A stretch of DNA of 64,000 nt, from the NCBI GenBank assembly GCA_029968055.1, contig JASCNX010000003.1, positions 248,001 to 312,000 on the forward strand, read 5' to 3'. The notes below the pieces were generated by a model. It made no database searches and had not been told where the DNA came from. It saw only the letters and a program-made list of their open reading frames with translations. The stretch comes from Xenophilus aerolatus (lineage in GTDB: Bacteria > Pseudomonadota > Gammaproteobacteria > Burkholderiales > Burkholderiaceae_C). Made by a program: the position numbers and the translations under genes. Positions 1 through 8,374 of this stretch are shown here, one piece after another. Positions within the stretch are counted from its first letter, which is position 1. Each line of letters opens with the position of its first letter.

Positions 1-1
1 T

Positions 2-655
2 GGGCGCTTGGCGGCTTGGTCCAGGCGGCAGCCCAAGCGGGAGGACGATGGCGCCGTAGAGCGAAAACGGCGGCAGCGGGAACGTGAGGGGGCTGCGTCC
101 AACGCAACCGCCGCAACGCCAAAGCGGACCCGCAATGTTCCTGCTGGTCACGGTGTGTCACGCGAAGTCCCGACAGAGGAGAGGAGAGGAGAAAAGAATA
201 TCTCTCCCCCAACCCCCTCTTCCGAGGGGGAGAGAGCGACGAATGACGCAATTCATCCGGATGCGGAGAAAGCAGCGAGCGCCATGCGTGCAGCCGGCGC
301 GGCAGACATTGAGGCGTCACGGCCCGAATTGAGCGCGTGGCTTCACAAGGGCGTGACGGTCGAGCAACTAGCTGACGCAGCGCGGAACGCTGTGGCGCGC
401 GGGGCCCACAGTCCGGGCGCCTATGCGTTTAAGGTGGTCGCCGATCGCTTGGCGTCGGCTGCCAGCGTGGCGAACGGCGCATCGCTGCCCGCAGTCGCAT
501 GGGACTCCAGCCGCAGCAGCATCGAGGCCAAAGGTGAGGCGTTGGGCTTAGGGCGGTGGGATCGGGATGCCTTCGATGTCGGTAGCGGTGAGCCATTCGC
601 GGCTTACCACGCTCGCGTGCGCGCGGCTGTCGATGCATGTGGGGCCGCAGCATGA
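2..655 (+). CDS. C-terminal part of an accessory (phage/plasmid replication-type?) protein, truncated by the window edge
   Basis: The frame is open to the left edge, so the visible 217 residues are the C-terminal part of a longer protein; the TTG at 8 is probably internal. The first ~75 residues are Arg/Lys-rich and low in complexity. The last ~120 form a compact helical segment (HKGVTVEQLADAARNAV, then AYAFKVVADRL). This layout recalls the C-termini of DUF1376-type proteins found in prophage replication regions, but that is a weak resemblance and no catalytic motif is seen. The stop overlaps the start of the next small ORF (ATGA at 652-655), which supports a coupled pair. Confidence 0.45.
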   Translation, partial: GRLAAWSRRQPKREDDGAVERKRRQREREGAASNATAATPKRTRNVPAGHGVSREVPTEERRGEKNISPPTPSSEGERATNDAIHPDAEKAASAMRAAGAADIEASRPELSAWLHKGVTVEQLADAARNAVARGAHSPGAYAFKVVADRLASAASVANGASLPAVAWDSSRSSIEAKGEALGLGRWDRDAFDVGSGEPFAAYHARVRAAVDACGAAA

Positions 656-930
656 CGCGCCTCACCAATCGCCTCCGGGTGGCCATCGCCACGGCATGCG
701 CCGTTCGTGGCGACAGCGATGCCTACATGGCTGAATCGCTGGAGGGCGGCGCCGAGCTGCTCTACTCGCAGCAGGTCGATCTCGCCGAGCACTTCGAACG
801 CGAGGCGCGGCTGCGGGCGAGCGTCAACCTGGCCGCGACGGCGAGCGGGTCCTTCCGAGCAGGCTCCAGTACGGGTAATTCGCGCCGCACCCTCCGACTG
901 TTCACCGGACCTCCTAGGGGGGTTAAGTGA
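652..930 (+). CDS. Small hypothetical protein (92 aa), coupled to the upstream accessory gene
   Basis: The ATG at 652 overlaps the TGA of the upstream frame (ATGA), the best reason to accept this start over an ATG 15 bp earlier. The product is soluble-looking, with a central acidic helical stretch (YMAESLEGGAELLYSQQVDL) and an Arg/Ser-rich tail. No family is recognised. It lies in an accessory fragment and could belong to a degraded prophage. No known domain, signal peptide or membrane segment is visible. Confidence 0.4.
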   Translation: MTRLTNRLRVAIATACAVRGDSDAYMAESLEGGAELLYSQQVDLAEHFEREARLRASVNLAATASGSFRAGSSTGNSRRTLRLFTGPPRGVK

Positions 931-1317
931 AGATTGTGGGTGTTAGCGGCGCCTCTCTGATGCGCTGCGGCGTTCCGCGCCTTGCTTGCACGCGGGCGTG
1001 CATCGGTTGTCCTCGCGGGCCCCGGTGGGAGCTTTTCAAACCGAGCGAAACAGCTGCAACGCGCGTTGTGGCCACCAACCCGAGACCTTTAGGCAGCTCA
1101 GCAGCATCGAAGCGGGTCCGCTCTCGCCGTGCTAGGACGCGCCTGAGTCGCGCCGCGCGCCTCGCACTTTCTACGAGGCGGTGGAGCCGCCAGCTCTGAG
1201 TTCGGATTGCTGGTGCGGGCTCTGGTAGATGGGAATGCGTGCCTTGCAGCAGCCTGTCCGGCGGGGCCCCGGGTTTACCCCTGAGCGAAATGGACGTCAG
1301 CGAATTACATTCGACTC
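931..1317. other. Intergenic region before the ABC transporter operon
   Basis: About 390 bp without a supported gene. A 90-codon frame from a GTG at 927 overlaps the previous stop but its product is Arg/Ser/Ala-rich and looks like chance translation of GC-rich DNA. The promoter of the transporter operon must lie here; I could not identify convincing -35/-10 boxes. Confidence 0.5.
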
Positions 1318-2130
1318 GTGCGTCACGAAAAAGTACATCATAGTCAAAACGCCGTTCCGAGCCCGGATGCGGAGTTGGTCGTCGCCGGCCTGACGGTGCG
1401 CTTCGGCGGTATCACCGCGCTCGACGACGTGTCATTCAGCGTTCCCCGCGGGGCGATTTGCGGGCTTATCGGCCCCAACGGCGCCGGTAAGACAACCTGC
1501 TTCAACTGCATCAGCGGCGTGTATGCGTCCAGCGCGGGCTCGGTCGATCTTGGCGGCATCCGGCTCACCGGCAAGCCCCGGCATGCCATTGCGCGGGCAG
1601 GGGTCGGGCGAACCTTCCAGAACCTCGCGCTCTTTCCCTCTCTGTCCGTGCGCGACAACGTGCTGGTGGGCGCGCATGGCCTCGGGCGCGGTGGATTTCT
1701 TGCCAGCATGCTGGCGACGCCCGACGTACGCCGCTCGGAGAGCGAGCTGTCCGGCCGGGTCAACGGGTTGCTGAAACGTTACGACCTCGATGGCGTCCAG
1801 CATTCGAAGGTGAACGAGTTGCCCTTTGCAACGCAGAAAAGGGTCGAGCTGGCGCGGGCGCTAGCCGGTGCGCCGAGGCTGCTGATCCTCGATGAACCGG
1901 CGGGGGGGCTGAACCATGAGGAGGTCGATGCGCTGGCAGACCAAATTCGCAGGCTGCGCGACGAGGACGGCATCACGGTGCTGCTGGTGGAGCACCACAT
2001 GAACCTCGTGATGCGTGTGTCCGACAAGGTGGTGGTCCTGAACTTCGGCAAGAAGATTGCCGACGGCCCGCCGAGAGAAGTGCGCGCCAATCCTGCGGTT
2101 GTCAGCGCCTACCTGGGAGGTGGCGAGTGA
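1318..2130 (+). CDS. livG: Branched-chain-type ABC transporter ATP-binding protein (LivG family)
   Basis: First of two cytoplasmic ATPases that would power import of a branched-chain amino acid or small organic acid. Walker A is GPNGAGKTT (about residue 53), Walker B with D-loop is LLILDEPAGGLN, and the H-loop is in VLLVEHH. The signature is the degenerate LPFATQKRVELARAL in place of LSGGQ, as tolerated in LivG proteins. The 270-aa length suits the family. The GTG start at 1318 is chosen because no in-frame ATG precedes the conserved fold; its ribosome binding site is poor. It overlaps the next ATPase gene by 4 bp. The gene symbol is by family; the substrate is unknown. Confidence 0.88.
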   Translation: MRHEKVHHSQNAVPSPDAELVVAGLTVRFGGITALDDVSFSVPRGAICGLIGPNGAGKTTCFNCISGVYASSAGSVDLGGIRLTGKPRHAIARAGVGRTFQNLALFPSLSVRDNVLVGAHGLGRGGFLASMLATPDVRRSESELSGRVNGLLKRYDLDGVQHSKVNELPFATQKRVELARALAGAPRLLILDEPAGGLNHEEVDALADQIRRLRDEDGITVLLVEHHMNLVMRVSDKVVVLNFGKKIADGPPREVRANPAVVSAYLGGGE

Positions 2131-2843
2131 ACCCACTCCTTGAGATCCGCGGCCTGCGCGCGTGGTACGGGGCGGTGCAGGTGCTGTATGACATCGGCTT
2201 CATCGTGCCCGAGGGTGGTGTGACGGCCCTCATTGGCGCCAATGGCGCGGGCAAGACTTCCACGCTGCGCTCGATCTGCAACGTCATGGTCCGGCGTGAA
2301 GGGGTAATCCAATTTGCCGGACGCTCGATCGCAGGCCTGCGCGCGCACGAGGTGATCCGAGCTGGCATCGCCCACGTGCCCGACGGCCGCGGTACTTTCG
2401 GGTCGTTGTCGGTCACCCAGAACCTCGAGCTCGGTGGCCATACGCTGCCGCGCGGAGGCGCGATGGCACAGGAGATGGAGCGGGTCCTGTCGCTGTTTCC
2501 CAAACTGAAGGAGCGCCGTCATCAGCAGGCCGGCACACTCTCAGGGGGTGAGCAGCAGATGCTGGCGATCGGGCGGGCGCTGATGTCACGACCCCGGCTC
2601 CTGCTGCTCGACGAGCCTTCGTTCGGCTTGGCGCCGCTCATCGTCAAGGGCATCTTCGAGACCCTGCGCGAGATCTGCGCCCGCAACGGCGTCAGCGTCC
2701 TGCTGGTCGAGCAGAACGTCAATCTCGCGCTGTCGCTCGCGGATCATGCCTGCCTGATCGAGTCAGGCCGGACCGTGAAAGATTGCAGCGCGGAGGAGAT
2801 GCGACAGGACGAGACCGTCAAGCGCGTCTACCTGGGAATCTGA
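2127..2843 (+). CDS. livF: Branched-chain-type ABC transporter ATP-binding protein (LivF family)
   Basis: Second ATPase of the importer, 238 aa. It shows Walker A (GANGAGKTS), a canonical signature (LSGGEQQMLAIGRAL), Walker B (LLLLDEPSFGLAP) and an H-loop-region segment VLLVEQNV, where the switch position is Q as commonly seen in LivF. The GTG start at 2127 overlaps the livG stop (GTGA), indicating translational coupling and a heterodimeric ATPase. The permease gene begins 20 bp downstream. Substrate identity cannot be read from the ATPases; the catabolic genes that follow suggest a carboxylic acid rather than leucine. Confidence 0.9.
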   Translation: MNPLLEIRGLRAWYGAVQVLYDIGFIVPEGGVTALIGANGAGKTSTLRSICNVMVRREGVIQFAGRSIAGLRAHEVIRAGIAHVPDGRGTFGSLSVTQNLELGGHTLPRGGAMAQEMERVLSLFPKLKERRHQQAGTLSGGEQQMLAIGRALMSRPRLLLLDEPSFGLAPLIVKGIFETLREICARNGVSVLLVEQNVNLALSLADHACLIESGRTVKDCSAEEMRQDETVKRVYLGI

Positions 2844-2863
2844 GAGGGCCGAGTGCGACACCC

Positions 2864-3736
2864 ATGAACAGCTTCATCCACCAAGTCATGTCGGGCCTGG
2901 CCGTCGGAGGCGTCTACGCGAGCCTTGCGCTGGCCCTCGTGATGATCCATCAGACCACGAACCTCGTGAACTTTGCTCAGGCGGAGATGGCGATGGCCTC
3001 CGCCTTCCTCGCCTGGATCCTCATCGGAAATGGGCTGCCGTACTGGCTGGCTTTTGTCGTGACCCTTGGCATCTCGTTCGCCGTCGGGTTCATGGTGGAG
3101 CGGTTCATGATGCGCCGCTTTCGCGAAGCGGCGCTTCATTCGGTGCTGATCGTCATGATCGGCCTGATGATGCTGATCAACGGCGGCGCCGGCGTCATCT
3201 TCGGGTACGAAGTCCAAACATTCGCGACGCCCTTCGACGGGCTGGGAAAGTTCGCCTTCGGCTACGTCTCGTCGCACGAGGGGGGGATCGCCGTCGTGAC
3301 CCTCATCGTCATGGCACTGGTGTTCGCATTCTTCCGCTTCACCCGCCTCGGCTTGGCGATGCAGGGCGCCGCCGTCAATCCGCTTTCCGCCAGCTTCGTC
3401 GGCATCAACGTCAGCGTGATGCTCAGTCTGGGCTGGGGGCTTGCCGCCATGATCGGCGCGGTCTCGGGGATCCTCAGCGCGCCGATCGTCTACCTTGATC
3501 CAAACATGATGTTGAACGTGATGATCTACGCCTTCGCGGGTGCTTTGCTCGGTGGCATCTCGAGCGCGTACGGCGCCGTCGTCGGTGGCCTGCTGATCGG
3601 CGTTGCCGAAAATCTGGCCGGCGCCTATCTGGTCGGGACGGACATGAAGCTGGTCTTCGTGCTCGCCGTCATCATCGGCGTGCTCCTGCTCAAGCCCCAA
3701 GGCCTGTTCGGCCGCCGCGTGGTGGTGAGGGTCTGA
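2864..3736 (+). CDS. livH: Branched-chain-type ABC transporter permease (LivH family)
   Basis: Inner-membrane permease, 290 aa, with about eight hydrophobic segments. The opening SGLAVGGVYASLALALVMI followed by TNLVNFAQAEMAM is typical of LivH N-termini. The ATG at 2864 is preferred to the longer in-frame start at 2783 because the upstream extension overlaps livF and lacks membrane character. The stop (TGATG) overlaps the next permease start. It forms the channel with the LivM-type partner. Confidence 0.9.
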   Translation: MNSFIHQVMSGLAVGGVYASLALALVMIHQTTNLVNFAQAEMAMASAFLAWILIGNGLPYWLAFVVTLGISFAVGFMVERFMMRRFREAALHSVLIVMIGLMMLINGGAGVIFGYEVQTFATPFDGLGKFAFGYVSSHEGGIAVVTLIVMALVFAFFRFTRLGLAMQGAAVNPLSASFVGINVSVMLSLGWGLAAMIGAVSGILSAPIVYLDPNMMLNVMIYAFAGALLGGISSAYGAVVGGLLIGVAENLAGAYLVGTDMKLVFVLAVIIGVLLLKPQGLFGRRVVVRV

Positions 3737-4764
3737 TGCGGTCCGCCGGTATCGCCCCCCTCGCCGCAACCGCGATGTCGTTCGACCGTCATGCGCTGCC
3801 GCTGGTGGTGTTCGCTTGCAGCCTTGCTGCCACTTTCGCGCTGCAGGGTTACTTGCTGCTGCAGGCGACGAACATCGTTGCACTGTCCATCGCAATATTG
3901 GGGCTCAACCTGCTGGCCGGGTACAACGGCCAAATCTCGCTGGGGCAGGGCGCCTTCGTCGCGATGGGCGGCTACACCGCGGCCATCCTTCTCAACCGAC
4001 TCGATCTGCCCTTCTGGCTGGCCGTGCCCGCATCGGGCGTCACGAGCATGCTCCTCGGGTTGTTGATCGCGATTCCGGCGGTCCGCCTCGAGCTGCTCTA
4101 CCTCGCGCTGGCCACGTTCTCCCTCGCGGTGGCGCTGCCACAGATCATCAAGAACAAGTTCGTCGCCATGCTGACGGGCGGCGTCGAAGGGCTGACGATC
4201 AAGCGGCCCGCGCCTTGGAGCGCCCTGGGTTTGAATCTCGACCAGACCTTGTACTTGTATGCCGTGTTGGTGGCTGCCCTGATGTTCTGGTTGGTGAGCA
4301 ATCTGGTTCGTAGCCGCGTCGGACGGGCGCTGGAAGCCATCAAGGATCAGCCGGTCGCGGCGGAGACGATGGCGATCAGCACGACCTTCTACAAGCGCGC
4401 CACCTTTTGCGTGAGCGCCTTCCTCACCGGCATCGCCGGCGGGCTGGGCGCGCTCACAACGGGTTTCGTGTCGGCGGACAGCTACAACATCTTCACGTCG
4501 ATCACCCTGCTGGTGGGCGCCGTCGTCGGTGGCTTTCGCAGCATCTTCGGCGCGATTTTCGGAGCGGCGTTCATCGTGCTGGTTCCCCTGTACGCGGAAA
4601 ACGTTGCGCAGGGAGCGGCGTGGGCCGTTTTCGGCGCCGCCACGATCCTCATAATGTGGGTGATGCCGGAGGGCTTCGCCGGTCTGTGCCGGACATTGGG
4701 GGCGCGACTGCGGCGGCCATCGTTGCCGTTGCGTGCGCCCGCTGCGTCGGAGGCTCGCTCGTGA
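3736..4764 (+). CDS. livM: Branched-chain-type ABC transporter permease (LivM family)
   Basis: Second inner-membrane permease, 342 aa. The family landmark LNLLAGYNGQISLGQGAFV is present (about residues 55-75), followed by several membrane helices and the cytoplasmic coupling region ALEAIKDQPVAAETM. The ATG overlaps the livH stop, and its own stop overlaps the GTG of the following enoyl-CoA hydratase, so transport and catabolic genes share one transcript. The C-terminus is short and Arg-rich. Confidence 0.9.
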   Translation: MRSAGIAPLAATAMSFDRHALPLVVFACSLAATFALQGYLLLQATNIVALSIAILGLNLLAGYNGQISLGQGAFVAMGGYTAAILLNRLDLPFWLAVPASGVTSMLLGLLIAIPAVRLELLYLALATFSLAVALPQIIKNKFVAMLTGGVEGLTIKRPAPWSALGLNLDQTLYLYAVLVAALMFWLVSNLVRSRVGRALEAIKDQPVAAETMAISTTFYKRATFCVSAFLTGIAGGLGALTTGFVSADSYNIFTSITLLVGAVVGGFRSIFGAIFGAAFIVLVPLYAENVAQGAAWAVFGAATILIMWVMPEGFAGLCRTLGARLRRPSLPLRAPAASEARS

Positions 4765-5525
4765 GCGCCAACGTGATCCAGACCGAGCTCGTGGATGGCG
4801 TGCTCACGTTGCGACTGAACCGGCCGGAGAAGCGCAATGCAATGTCGAGGGTGATGTATGCGTCGCTGGCCGACCACCTCGAAGCCGCCCGGTCCGACGA
4901 CGCGATCCGCGTCGTGCTGCTGGCGGGATCGCAAGAGTGCTTCACGAGCGGCGGCGACCTGAAGGACGGCCCGATAGAGGGTCTGGACGGCCCGCTCGGC
5001 AGGTTCATGCGCGGCTTGGCCTTGTTCCCGAAGCCTGTTGTGGCGGCGCCATGCGGTCTGGCCGTCGGCATCGGCGTGACGCTGCTACTCCATTGCGACC
5101 TGGTCTACGCAGGCGAGCAGACCACGTTCCGGCTGCCCTTCGTCGCCCTCGGCGTCTGTCCCGAGTTCGCCTCATCATTCTTGCTTCCTCGCCTGGCTGG
5201 GCACCTGCGGGCTAGCGAATTGCTGCTGACCGGCGAGGCGTTCGATGCGACGGCCGCACGCGAGGCCGGCTTGGTGAACGAGACGCTGCCGAACGACCAG
5301 CTCGAGGAATACGCTCGTGCCCGGGCGGCTTACGTGGCCTCCCAGCCGCCGCGGTCGGTTCGCACGACCAAGCAGCTGCTCAAAAGGGCCCGGTCGCCCG
5401 GAATCTTGGACGCGATCGAGGTCGAGATGGAGCATCTGCTTCGCCTGCAGCAGGGGGCGGAGGCACGCGAGGCGCTCGCCGCTTTTCAGGAACGGCGGCG
5501 CCCGAATTTCGCCGACTTCCGCTAA
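4761..5525 (+). CDS. Enoyl-CoA hydratase/isomerase family protein
   Basis: Crotonase-fold enzyme, 254 aa, expected to hydrate or isomerise an enoyl-CoA in beta-oxidation. LTLRLNRPEKRNAMS is the typical N-terminus; FTSGGDLKD and PCGLAVGIGVTLLLHCDLV form the oxyanion-hole region. At the second catalytic position the segment reads LGVCPEFASS, where active hydratases usually keep a Glu in a G(V)xPxxG-like context, so exact chemistry is uncertain. The GTG at 4761 overlaps the livM stop. The acyl-CoA ligase gene follows after 35 bp. Confidence 0.85.
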   Translation: MSANVIQTELVDGVLTLRLNRPEKRNAMSRVMYASLADHLEAARSDDAIRVVLLAGSQECFTSGGDLKDGPIEGLDGPLGRFMRGLALFPKPVVAAPCGLAVGIGVTLLLHCDLVYAGEQTTFRLPFVALGVCPEFASSFLLPRLAGHLRASELLLTGEAFDATAAREAGLVNETLPNDQLEEYARARAAYVASQPPRSVRTTKQLLKRARSPGILDAIEVEMEHLLRLQQGAEAREALAAFQERRRPNFADFR

Positions 5526-5560
5526 CCGGGCCGCGCCCCTTAAATACTCCGGACCCCTCT

Positions 5561-7114
5561 ATGCGCATCGCCGATTACCTCGACACTACCGCGTCACGCT
5601 CGCCGGCCCTTGAAGCCCTCGTTTTCGGCGATGTACGCATGAGCTATGCGCAGGTGCAGGCCTACGCCCACGCCATCGCGCATGCCCTGCGGCGTACGCC
5701 AGGCCTGCAAGTCGGGTCGCACGTCGGCATCTTCAGCCCGAACGATCACAGGGTGCAGCTGGTGCAGCTGGGTATCAACCGGGCCGACATGGCATGGGCG
5801 CCATTGCACGACCGCAACGCGGTCGCCACAAACGCGCAGCTGGCGGATTACCTCGATTGCGAGGCAATGTTCTTTCACAGCGTCCACGAGGCTGCAGTCG
5901 CGCAGCTCAAGACCGGCTTGCCGCGCGTGCGGGCATGGGTTTGCCTTGACGCGAACTCAAGCCATGGGCCGTCTCTCGAGGCCTGGCTGGAAGGTGCTTG
6001 GCAGCCGTTCGGCTTCGAAGTGCCCGATCTCGAGCGACGGGCGGGCCTGTACCCCACGGGGGGAACCACCGGCGTCTCCAAGGGCGTTATCCATTCGCTG
6101 CGCAGTCTGGCGTTCATCACCATGACCCTGATCGATGCCTGGGCGCTGGGGCGGGGGACACGCCTGCTGACTGTGGCACCACTCTCGCACGCAGCAGGGA
6201 CCCTGGCGATGTCGATCATCCCAAACGGCGGCGTGAACGTTATTCATTCGGGATTCGATGCTCAAGCCGTGCTCGAGACCATCGCGGCCGAGCGCATCAC
6301 GCATCTGTTCCTGCCGCCTACGGCGCTCTATGCGCTCATGGCCCACCCGGCCGCCTCGGGCACGGATTTCACGTCCCTGCGCAGCATGGTGATCGGCGCG
6401 GCGCCGGTCGCGCCGGCGAAGTTCCTCCAGGCGATTGCCCTGTTCGGCCCCGTGATGTACGAGGTGTATGCGCAGACCGAGACCGGGATGCCGGTGCTGA
6501 GCAAGACGCCGGCGGATTACCTGCGCCCCGACGGCACCGTCGACGAAGACGTGGTCAGGAGCGCTGGCCGGGCCGGACCCTTCATGCGGGTTGAAATCGT
6601 AGACGAGGAAGGCCAGCCCGTCCCCACGGGACAGCGTGGCGAGATCGCCACCCGCAGTTCGATGCTGATGAGCGGCTACTACAAGCTGGAGAACGAGACG
6701 TCGGCGGTCCGGCGCAACGGCTTTCACCTCACCGGCGACATTGGCGTGATGGACGCGCGGGGCTACGTGACCGTCGTCGACCGCAAGAAGGACATGATCG
6801 TCACCGGCGGCTTCAACGTCTACCCCGCAGAGGTCGAATCCGCCCTCTACGCGCACGAGGACATCGTTGATTGCATCGTGATAGGCATTCCCGACGAGAA
6901 GTGGGGCGAAGCTGTCCACGCCCTCGTGCAGTTGAAGCCGGGGCGCACCCGCGGGCCTGAGGAGTTCGTCGAGTTCTGCAAGGAGCGCATCGGCAGCCTC
7001 AAATCGCCCAAGGTCGTCGAGATCGTCGCGGCGCTGCCCCGCAGCCCGGTCGGCAAGCTGCTGAGGCGCGAGGCGCGGGCCAGGTACTGGGAAGGCCACT
7101 GGCGGTCGGTCTGA
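5561..7114 (+). CDS. AMP-dependent acyl-CoA synthetase/ligase
   Basis: Adenylate-forming enzyme, 517 aa, activating a carboxylic acid to its CoA thioester with ATP. Visible motifs are the P-loop-like YPTGGTTGVSKGV (about residue 165), YEVYAQTETGMP, FHLTGDIGVMD, the hinge DRKKDMIVTGGFNVYPAEVE, and the C-terminal catalytic lysine in PRSPVGKLLRRE. This is a complete ANL domain set of normal length. It sits between transporter and binding-protein genes, so the imported compound is probably its substrate. Chain length or aromatic preference cannot be told by eye. Confidence 0.9.
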   Translation: MRIADYLDTTASRSPALEALVFGDVRMSYAQVQAYAHAIAHALRRTPGLQVGSHVGIFSPNDHRVQLVQLGINRADMAWAPLHDRNAVATNAQLADYLDCEAMFFHSVHEAAVAQLKTGLPRVRAWVCLDANSSHGPSLEAWLEGAWQPFGFEVPDLERRAGLYPTGGTTGVSKGVIHSLRSLAFITMTLIDAWALGRGTRLLTVAPLSHAAGTLAMSIIPNGGVNVIHSGFDAQAVLETIAAERITHLFLPPTALYALMAHPAASGTDFTSLRSMVIGAAPVAPAKFLQAIALFGPVMYEVYAQTETGMPVLSKTPADYLRPDGTVDEDVVRSAGRAGPFMRVEIVDEEGQPVPTGQRGEIATRSSMLMSGYYKLENETSAVRRNGFHLTGDIGVMDARGYVTVVDRKKDMIVTGGFNVYPAEVESALYAHEDIVDCIVIGIPDEKWGEAVHALVQLKPGRTRGPEEFVEFCKERIGSLKSPKVVEIVAALPRSPVGKLLRREARARYWEGHWRSV

Positions 7115-7160
7115 CGCCGGTCAAGGCCCGCACTGGCACCAAGCGAACCAGGAGACGACC

Positions 7161-8324
7161 ATGCGATGGAGCAAGCGGAAATTCATGCTGGGCGCGGGTG
7201 CCAGCCTAGCGCTTCCGGCGCTGGCGCAAGGTCCTGGCGATGAGATCCGGATCGGTTGCACCAACCCGCTCAGCGGGCCCGCGGCGGCGTATGGCGCGGC
7301 AGGGATGGCCATGGAGGCTCACTTCGCCATGGTCAACGAGGCAGGCGGAATTCACGGCCGGCGCATCAGGCTGCTCGTAGCCGACGACGGATTCAGCCCG
7401 CCGCGGACCTTGGAGCAAACCCGCCGCCTTGTCGAAGGTGAGAAGGTGATGTTCATGCTCGGACAGGTGGGCACGAACACAGCTTTGGCTGCGCGCCAGT
7501 ACCTCAACGAGGCCAAGGTGCCGCAGCTCTTCATCGCTTCGGGCGCGCCGACCTGGCTCGACGACATCGATAAATACCCATGGAGCCTGGCGCTCCAACC
7601 CTCTTACGTCGACGAAGGCCTGGAAATCGCAGCCCACATCCTGGCGACGCGGCCGACCGCGAAAGTAGGCGCGCTGTTTCAGAACGACGATGCGGGCCGT
7701 GGCTTCATGCGCGGGCTCCGCGAGGGCTTGGCCAGGCGGCCCGGCGTGCTCGTCAAGGAGCAGACCACGGAGGCGACCGAACCTACCGTCGATTCGCAAG
7801 TCATCGCGTTGAATTCTGCCGGCGCGGATACCGTCGTCATCTTCATGTTGCCCCGGTCCACCTCTCAGGCGATCCGTCGCGTGAACGACCTGCAGTGGGC
7901 CGCGCAGATCTACCTGTCGAGTGCCAGCACATCGATCGCACAGGCATTGTTGCCCGCGGGGCCTTTGGAAAGATCGAAGGGGATCCTCAGCGTCGGCTAT
8001 ATGAAGGATCCGACGGACCCTGGATGGGCGGGCGATGAAGGCGTGCGCTCCACGATCGCCACGATACGGAAGTACAGGCCCAGAACGGTCATCGAATTCT
8101 CTGCCGCCGTGGGCGTCACGATGGCGCAACTGGGAACCGAAGTGCTGCGCCTGTGCGGCAAGGACCCCAGCCGGGACAACATCCTCGCGCAGACGATGCG
8201 CCTGGACATCGCCACGCCCATGCTGCTGCCCGGTCTGCGCGTGAAGACCGCGCCGACGCATCGGGCCGTGCTGGACAAGGTCCGCCTCCAAGTGTTCGAC
8301 GGCGCCAGCTGGAAGCTCATGTGA
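7161..8324 (+). CDS. ABC transporter periplasmic substrate-binding protein (LivK-like), copy 1
   Basis: Periplasmic type I binding protein, 387 aa, that would deliver ligand to the importer. The N-terminus (MRWSKRKFMLGAGASLALPA) is a signal peptide with a basic n-region, a hydrophobic core and a likely cleavage after ALA. The mature part begins with the family feature IRIGCTNPLSGPAAAYG and continues with GGIHGRRIRLLVADDG. It is closely similar along its whole length to the next gene, a tandem duplication. An RBS (AGGAGACG) precedes the ATG. Confidence 0.9.
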   Translation: MRWSKRKFMLGAGASLALPALAQGPGDEIRIGCTNPLSGPAAAYGAAGMAMEAHFAMVNEAGGIHGRRIRLLVADDGFSPPRTLEQTRRLVEGEKVMFMLGQVGTNTALAARQYLNEAKVPQLFIASGAPTWLDDIDKYPWSLALQPSYVDEGLEIAAHILATRPTAKVGALFQNDDAGRGFMRGLREGLARRPGVLVKEQTTEATEPTVDSQVIALNSAGADTVVIFMLPRSTSQAIRRVNDLQWAAQIYLSSASTSIAQALLPAGPLERSKGILSVGYMKDPTDPGWAGDEGVRSTIATIRKYRPRTVIEFSAAVGVTMAQLGTEVLRLCGKDPSRDNILAQTMRLDIATPMLLPGLRVKTAPTHRAVLDKVRLQVFDGASWKLM

Positions 8325-8374
8325 CCTGCCGGTGTCGTCGGTGTGAAGCTCCCTCTCATGAACAGGAAACGCCC

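Noticed and set aside
927-1199. 90-codon frame with a GTG overlapping the preceding stop
   Set aside because: Coupling is suggestive but the product is Arg/Ser/Ala-rich with no fold-like pattern and weak start.
2828-3895. 355-codon minus-strand frame opposite livH and livM
   Set aside because: His/Asp/Arg-rich translation typical of the antisense of membrane-protein genes.
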